Shown: positions 61,302 to 64,000 of the stretch, piece by piece
Position numbering within the stretch: position 1 is the first letter of the stretch
Layout: each line of letters begins with the position of its first letter
Source of the DNA: Bradyrhizobium iriomotense
GTDB lineage: Bacteria > Pseudomonadota > Alphaproteobacteria > Rhizobiales > Xanthobacteraceae
Assembly: GCF_030160715.1 (NCBI RefSeq)
Contig: NZ_BSOW01000035.1
Coordinates: forward strand, 27,791 to 91,790
Reading direction: 5' to 3'
DNA length: 64,000 nt
Notes under the pieces: generated by a model
Database searches by the model: none
What the model was told of the DNA's origin: nothing
What the model saw: only the letters and a program-made list of their open reading frames with translations
Position numbers and translations under genes: made by a program

Positions 61302-61772
61302 ATGATGAAACGATCCGGAGTAGTCCTTCTGGCGCTCGCCATTGCCGCGGGCGCGAGCTCGCTCACCGCGCAGACAGTGACCTCGGGCCTGCGCGGGCCG
61401 ACCCCGCTCAACGACGAAGGGCCGGCGCCGCCGATGCTGCCGAACCGCAACACCTCCGAGAAGGAGTCGCGCAACTATCCGGAGCAGCCGCCGGTGATCC
61501 CGCATTCGATCGACGGCTACCAGATCGACCTCAACAGCAACAAATGCCTGTCCTGCCATGCACGCTCGCGTACGGCGGAATCGCAGGCGCCGATGGTCTC
61601 CATCACGCATTTCATGGACCGTGACGGCCAGTTCCTGGCCTCGATCTCGCCGCGGCGCTTCTTCTGCACGGAATGCCACGTGCCGCAGAACACTGCCACT
61701 CCGCCTGTCAGCAACGACTTCACCGACATCGACACGCTGCTCTCGCGTTCAAGCCCCGGTGGCCGCCGATGA
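61302..61772 (+). CDS. napB: Periplasmic nitrate reductase diheme cytochrome NapB
   Basis: The 156-residue product has a signal peptide (MMKRSGVVLLALAIAAGASS), and two Cys-x2-Cys-His heme sites, KCLSCHARS and FCTECHVPQ, with the NapB block PPVIPHSIDGYQIDLNSNKC. It passes electrons from NapC to NapA. Its stop overlaps the napC start (ATGA). Confidence 0.95.
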   Translation: MMKRSGVVLLALAIAAGASSLTAQTVTSGLRGPTPLNDEGPAPPMLPNRNTSEKESRNYPEQPPVIPHSIDGYQIDLNSNKCLSCHARSRTAESQAPMVSITHFMDRDGQFLASISPRRFFCTECHVPQNTATPPVSNDFTDIDTLLSRSSPGGRR

Positions 61773-62422
61773 CGACGACCGCCGATGACCCCAACGTAGG
61801 CCCCAAGGCCAAGCGCGGCTTTCTCGCGCGAAGCTGGGATTTCGCGCTCGAGCTCTGGGGCGTGCTGACGCGGCCGAGCACGGTGTTCGCATTGGGCACG
61901 CTGGTGCTCGCGGGCTTCGCGGCCGGCGTGATCTTCTGGGGCGGCTTCAACACCGCGCTGGAATTGACCAACACCGAAAAATTCTGCACCGGCTGCCACG
62001 AGATGAAGGACAACGTCTACGCCGAGCTGAAGTCGACCATTCACTTCACCAACCGCTCCGGCGTACGCGCGACCTGCCCGGACTGCCACGTCCCGCACAA
62101 CTGGACCGACAAGATCGCGCGCAAGATGCAGGCCTCCAAGGAAGTCTGGGGCAAGATCTTTGGCACCATCGACACACGCGAGAAATTCCTCGATCACAGG
62201 CTCGAGCTCGCGGCGCATGAATGGGCCCGCTTCAAGGCCAATGACTCCCTGGAATGCCGCAACTGCCACAGCGCCGATTCCATGGACATCACCAAGCAGT
62301 CGCCGCGGGCTTCCGTCGCGCATCAGCGCTTCCTGTTCACGGGCGAGAAGACCTGCATCGACTGCCACAAGGGCATCGCCCACCACCTGCCCGACATGCG
62401 CGGCGTTCCCGGCTGGCAATAG
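61769..62422 (+). CDS. napC: Tetraheme quinol dehydrogenase NapC
   Basis: The 217-residue product is a NapC/NirT protein: an N-terminal anchor (TVFALGTLVLAGFAAGVIFW), and four heme sites (FCTGCHEMK, TCPDCHVPH, ECRNCHSAD, TCIDCHKGI). It takes electrons from the quinol pool to NapB. The start overlaps napB. A terminator follows. Confidence 0.96.
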   Translation: MTTTADDPNVGPKAKRGFLARSWDFALELWGVLTRPSTVFALGTLVLAGFAAGVIFWGGFNTALELTNTEKFCTGCHEMKDNVYAELKSTIHFTNRSGVRATCPDCHVPHNWTDKIARKMQASKEVWGKIFGTIDTREKFLDHRLELAAHEWARFKANDSLECRNCHSADSMDITKQSPRASVAHQRFLFTGEKTCIDCHKGIAHHLPDMRGVPGWQ

Positions 62423-62425
62423 GGC

Positions 62426-62448
62426 AAAGCGCGATGTCATCGCGCTTT
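62426..62448 (+). terminator. Palindrome after nap, probable terminator
   Basis: AAAGCGCGATG and CATCGCGCTTT pair around one base (so the real loop is larger), 3 bases after the napC stop and followed by a T-rich stretch (ttgttgttt). Confidence 0.6.
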
Positions 62449-62459
62449 AGTTGTTGTTT

Positions 62460-62506
62460 GAGCATGATCTTTTCGGAAAACCGCTGCGCACTTTTCCGGA
62501 TCATGC
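62460..62506. repeat. Dispersed palindromic repeat (GAGCATGATC type)
   Basis: GAGCATGATCTTTTCGGAAA to TTTTCCGGATCATGC, a short form of the repeat at 46988. Confidence 0.8.
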
Positions 62507-62586
62507 GCCGCCGCTTGAACCCGCGGGGGGAATGGTTAGTTTTGGGGGCTGGCGAATCGATTATTTTCGCCTTCCTCAAGACGAAA

Positions 62587-63702
62587 ATGCCGACATTTAC
62601 CCCGCATCAGGATGCCGCCCTCAAGGCCGTCGCCGACTGGCTCAAGGCAAAGCCAGGCCGAGGCGGCACGCCGCCGATCTTCCGCCTGTTCGGCTTTGCC
62701 GGAACCGGCAAGACCACGCTGGCGCGGCACATCGCGGACGGCGTCGACGGCGAGGTCAAGTTTGCCGCCTTCACCGGCAAGGCGGCGCTCGTCATGCGCA
62801 ACAAGGGTTGCGACAACGCCTCCACCATCCATTCCCTGATCTACCGCGCCCGCGAATCCGGCGAGGAGCAGCCGAGCTTCGAGCTGTGGGATGATGCGCC
62901 GGCGTCGAAAGCAAAGCTGATCGTGATCGACGAATGCTCGATGGTCGACGCCGAACTCGGCCGCGACCTGATGTCGTTCGATTGTCCCCTGCTGGTGCTA
63001 GGTGATCCCGCGCAGTTGCCGCCGATCCAGGGCGGCGGCTTCTTCACCAATACCGAGCCCGACGCGATGCTGACCGAGGTGCACCGCCAGGCGCAGGACG
63101 ATCCGATCGTGCGGATGTCGATGGACATCCGCGAGGGCCGCGAGCTCGAAATCGGCCGCTATGGCGAGAGCGAGGTGGTCTCGCGCAAGGAGCTCGATCC
63201 GGACCGCGTCATGAGCGCCGACCAGATCCTGGTCGGCCGCAACAACACCCGCCGCGCCTACAACATGCGCGTGCGCCAGCGCCAGAACATCGAGGACCAG
63301 TTTCCGGTCGCCGGCGACAAGCTGGTGTGCCTGCGCAACAATCGCAAGAAAGGCCTGTTCAACGGCGGCCTGTGGCGCGTGAAGTCACGCAACACCTCGC
63401 GCGCCAAATCGCGCATCCTCAGCATGCGGCTGTCGCCGGACGAGGACTTCGGTCACAAGGTGACGAAGGTCTCCGTGCGCGCCGATTGCTTCGAGGGCGG
63501 CATCGAGCAGATCGCCTGGGAGCAGCGCAAGCCCTATGACGAGTTCGACTACGGCTACGTTCTGACCGTGCACAAGTCGCAGGGCTCGCAATGGGACGAC
63601 GTCGTGCTGTTCGACGAGAGCTTTGCGTTCCAGGACAGCCGCGCACGGTGGCTCTACACGGGGATCACGCGCGCGGCGAAGAGGCTGAGCGTGGTGGTGT
63701 AG
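62587..63702 (+). CDS. RecD2-like ATP-dependent DNA helicase
   Basis: The 371-residue product is a compact superfamily 1 helicase: Walker A LFGFAGTGKTTLARHI near residues 36-43, motif II LIVIDECSMVDAELG, motif III LVLGDPAQLPPIQGGG, and the C-terminal motifs YGYVLTVHKSQGSQWDDVVL and RWLYTGITRAAKRLSVV. It is far shorter than RecD2 and lacks its N-terminal part, but resembles the small AAA_30/UvrD_C_2 helicases of rhizobia and phages. ATG 62587 begins the conserved text. It probably unwinds DNA ends or stalled forks. Confidence 0.9.
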   Translation: MPTFTPHQDAALKAVADWLKAKPGRGGTPPIFRLFGFAGTGKTTLARHIADGVDGEVKFAAFTGKAALVMRNKGCDNASTIHSLIYRARESGEEQPSFELWDDAPASKAKLIVIDECSMVDAELGRDLMSFDCPLLVLGDPAQLPPIQGGGFFTNTEPDAMLTEVHRQAQDDPIVRMSMDIREGRELEIGRYGESEVVSRKELDPDRVMSADQILVGRNNTRRAYNMRVRQRQNIEDQFPVAGDKLVCLRNNRKKGLFNGGLWRVKSRNTSRAKSRILSMRLSPDEDFGHKVTKVSVRADCFEGGIEQIAWEQRKPYDEFDYGYVLTVHKSQGSQWDDVVLFDESFAFQDSRARWLYTGITRAAKRLSVVV

Positions 63703-63922
63703 TCGCCCCGCATGTCGCTTCGCTCATCCGGGCTACGATTTCTGAGTGTCAACCTCCGCTCGTCGTCCCGGACAAGCGAGCGGAGCGAGCGCCGATCCGG
63801 GATCCATAACCACAGGATTTGGTTTGGCGAAGACTCGTGGTTGCCAACTCGCACCACCACTCCTCCCTTGGGTTATGGGTCCCGGCCCCCCGTGCGCAAT
63901 TGCGCACTAAAGCGTGATGGCA
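63703..63922. repeat. Dispersed Bradyrhizobium-type repeat between helicase and IS630
   Basis: The core at about 63761-63890 runs from CGTCGTCCCGG through GCCGATCCGGGATCCATAAC to GGTTATGGGTCCCGGC. From memory, imperfect palindromes of this type with CCGGGAYCCATAACC are frequent between Bradyrhizobium genes. Confidence 0.6.
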
Positions 63923-64000
63923 TTAAGTTCGATAACCTGAATTTTTGAGGTAGTTGGCGCATTCCTCGGATGTGAAGGCATCGAGTGCGTGGCCGATTGC
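63923..64000 (-). mobile_element. C-terminus of an IS630-type transposase, cut by window edge
   Basis: On the minus strand the last 25 codons read AIGHALDAFTSEECANYLKN and SGYRT before TAA at 63923. The D-A-F-x-x-E-E-C-x-N-Y tail is the end I recall for IS630-family transposases in rhizobia. The rest lies beyond the window. Confidence 0.6.

Noticed and set aside
1..64000. CRISPR arrays or rRNA genes
   Set aside because: No regular direct repeats with spacers and no rRNA-like conserved text were seen.

Overview
The window reads as chromosome of a Bradyrhizobium-like alphaproteobacterium (Nitrobacteraceae). The evidence is high-GC coding style, a napEDABC operon behind a perfect FNR/FixK box, a fliK-flgD-sciP-fliF-fliG-fliH-fliN-flbD flagellar cluster, several orphan ABC_sub_bind lipid-type substrate-binding proteins, a DUF459 SGNH protein, and dispersed palindromic repeats of the kind common in that genus (46988, 50326, 62460, 63761). 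This is inference from families and style; no 16S gene is present.

The window has two halves. Bases 1 to about 37,350 are accessory: many single genes, long gaps, four IS remnants (IS3, IS110, IS5, and a possible IS21 end), and at least eight broken genes. This half ends at a large serine recombinase (35734-37392) whose last codons run into an intact tRNA-Met gene (37349-37425), the usual look of an integrated island end. A 52-nt 3' piece of initiator tRNA-fMet at 34233 suggests a second integration scar. Bases 37,350 to 64,000 are core-like: mnmA, a methyltransferase, flagellar genes, an M20 peptidase, an ssuADCB plus flavin reductase operon, a P450, an L,D-transpeptidase, nap genes and a RecD-like helicase. 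A cut IS630 transposase closes the right edge.

The most interesting region is 18.8-34.2 kb. Nine copies of one 16-bp element (consensus TGCCGAAATCGCATAG) lie in intergenic DNA, each pointing at a start codon. They precede an AraC-type regulator (three copies), a glycine-rich secreted protein, a sulfatase, three small secreted proteins or their divergent partners, an octaheme cytochrome c with a TPR tail, and a 1091-residue protein joining an NMT1-like binding domain, a Cache sensor, HAMP and a class III nucleotide cyclase. The layout TGCC-N6-GCATAG resembles the two-box half-site of AraC/XylS regulators. Two intact paralogous AraC genes and one decayed AraC gene lie in the same region. I propose a locally encoded, undescribed AraC regulon for an exported sulfatase and cytochrome system with its own cyclase sensor.

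In the core half, a sigma-54 promoter at 40177 drives fliK-flgD and fits with the sigma-54 activator FlbD encoded at the end of the cluster. SciP, the CtrA inhibitor, sits between flgD and fliF, with a CtrA-like site before fliF. The ssu genes form an overlapping operon for organosulfonate uptake and desulfonation. The nap genes encode periplasmic nitrate reduction with an anaerobic control site.
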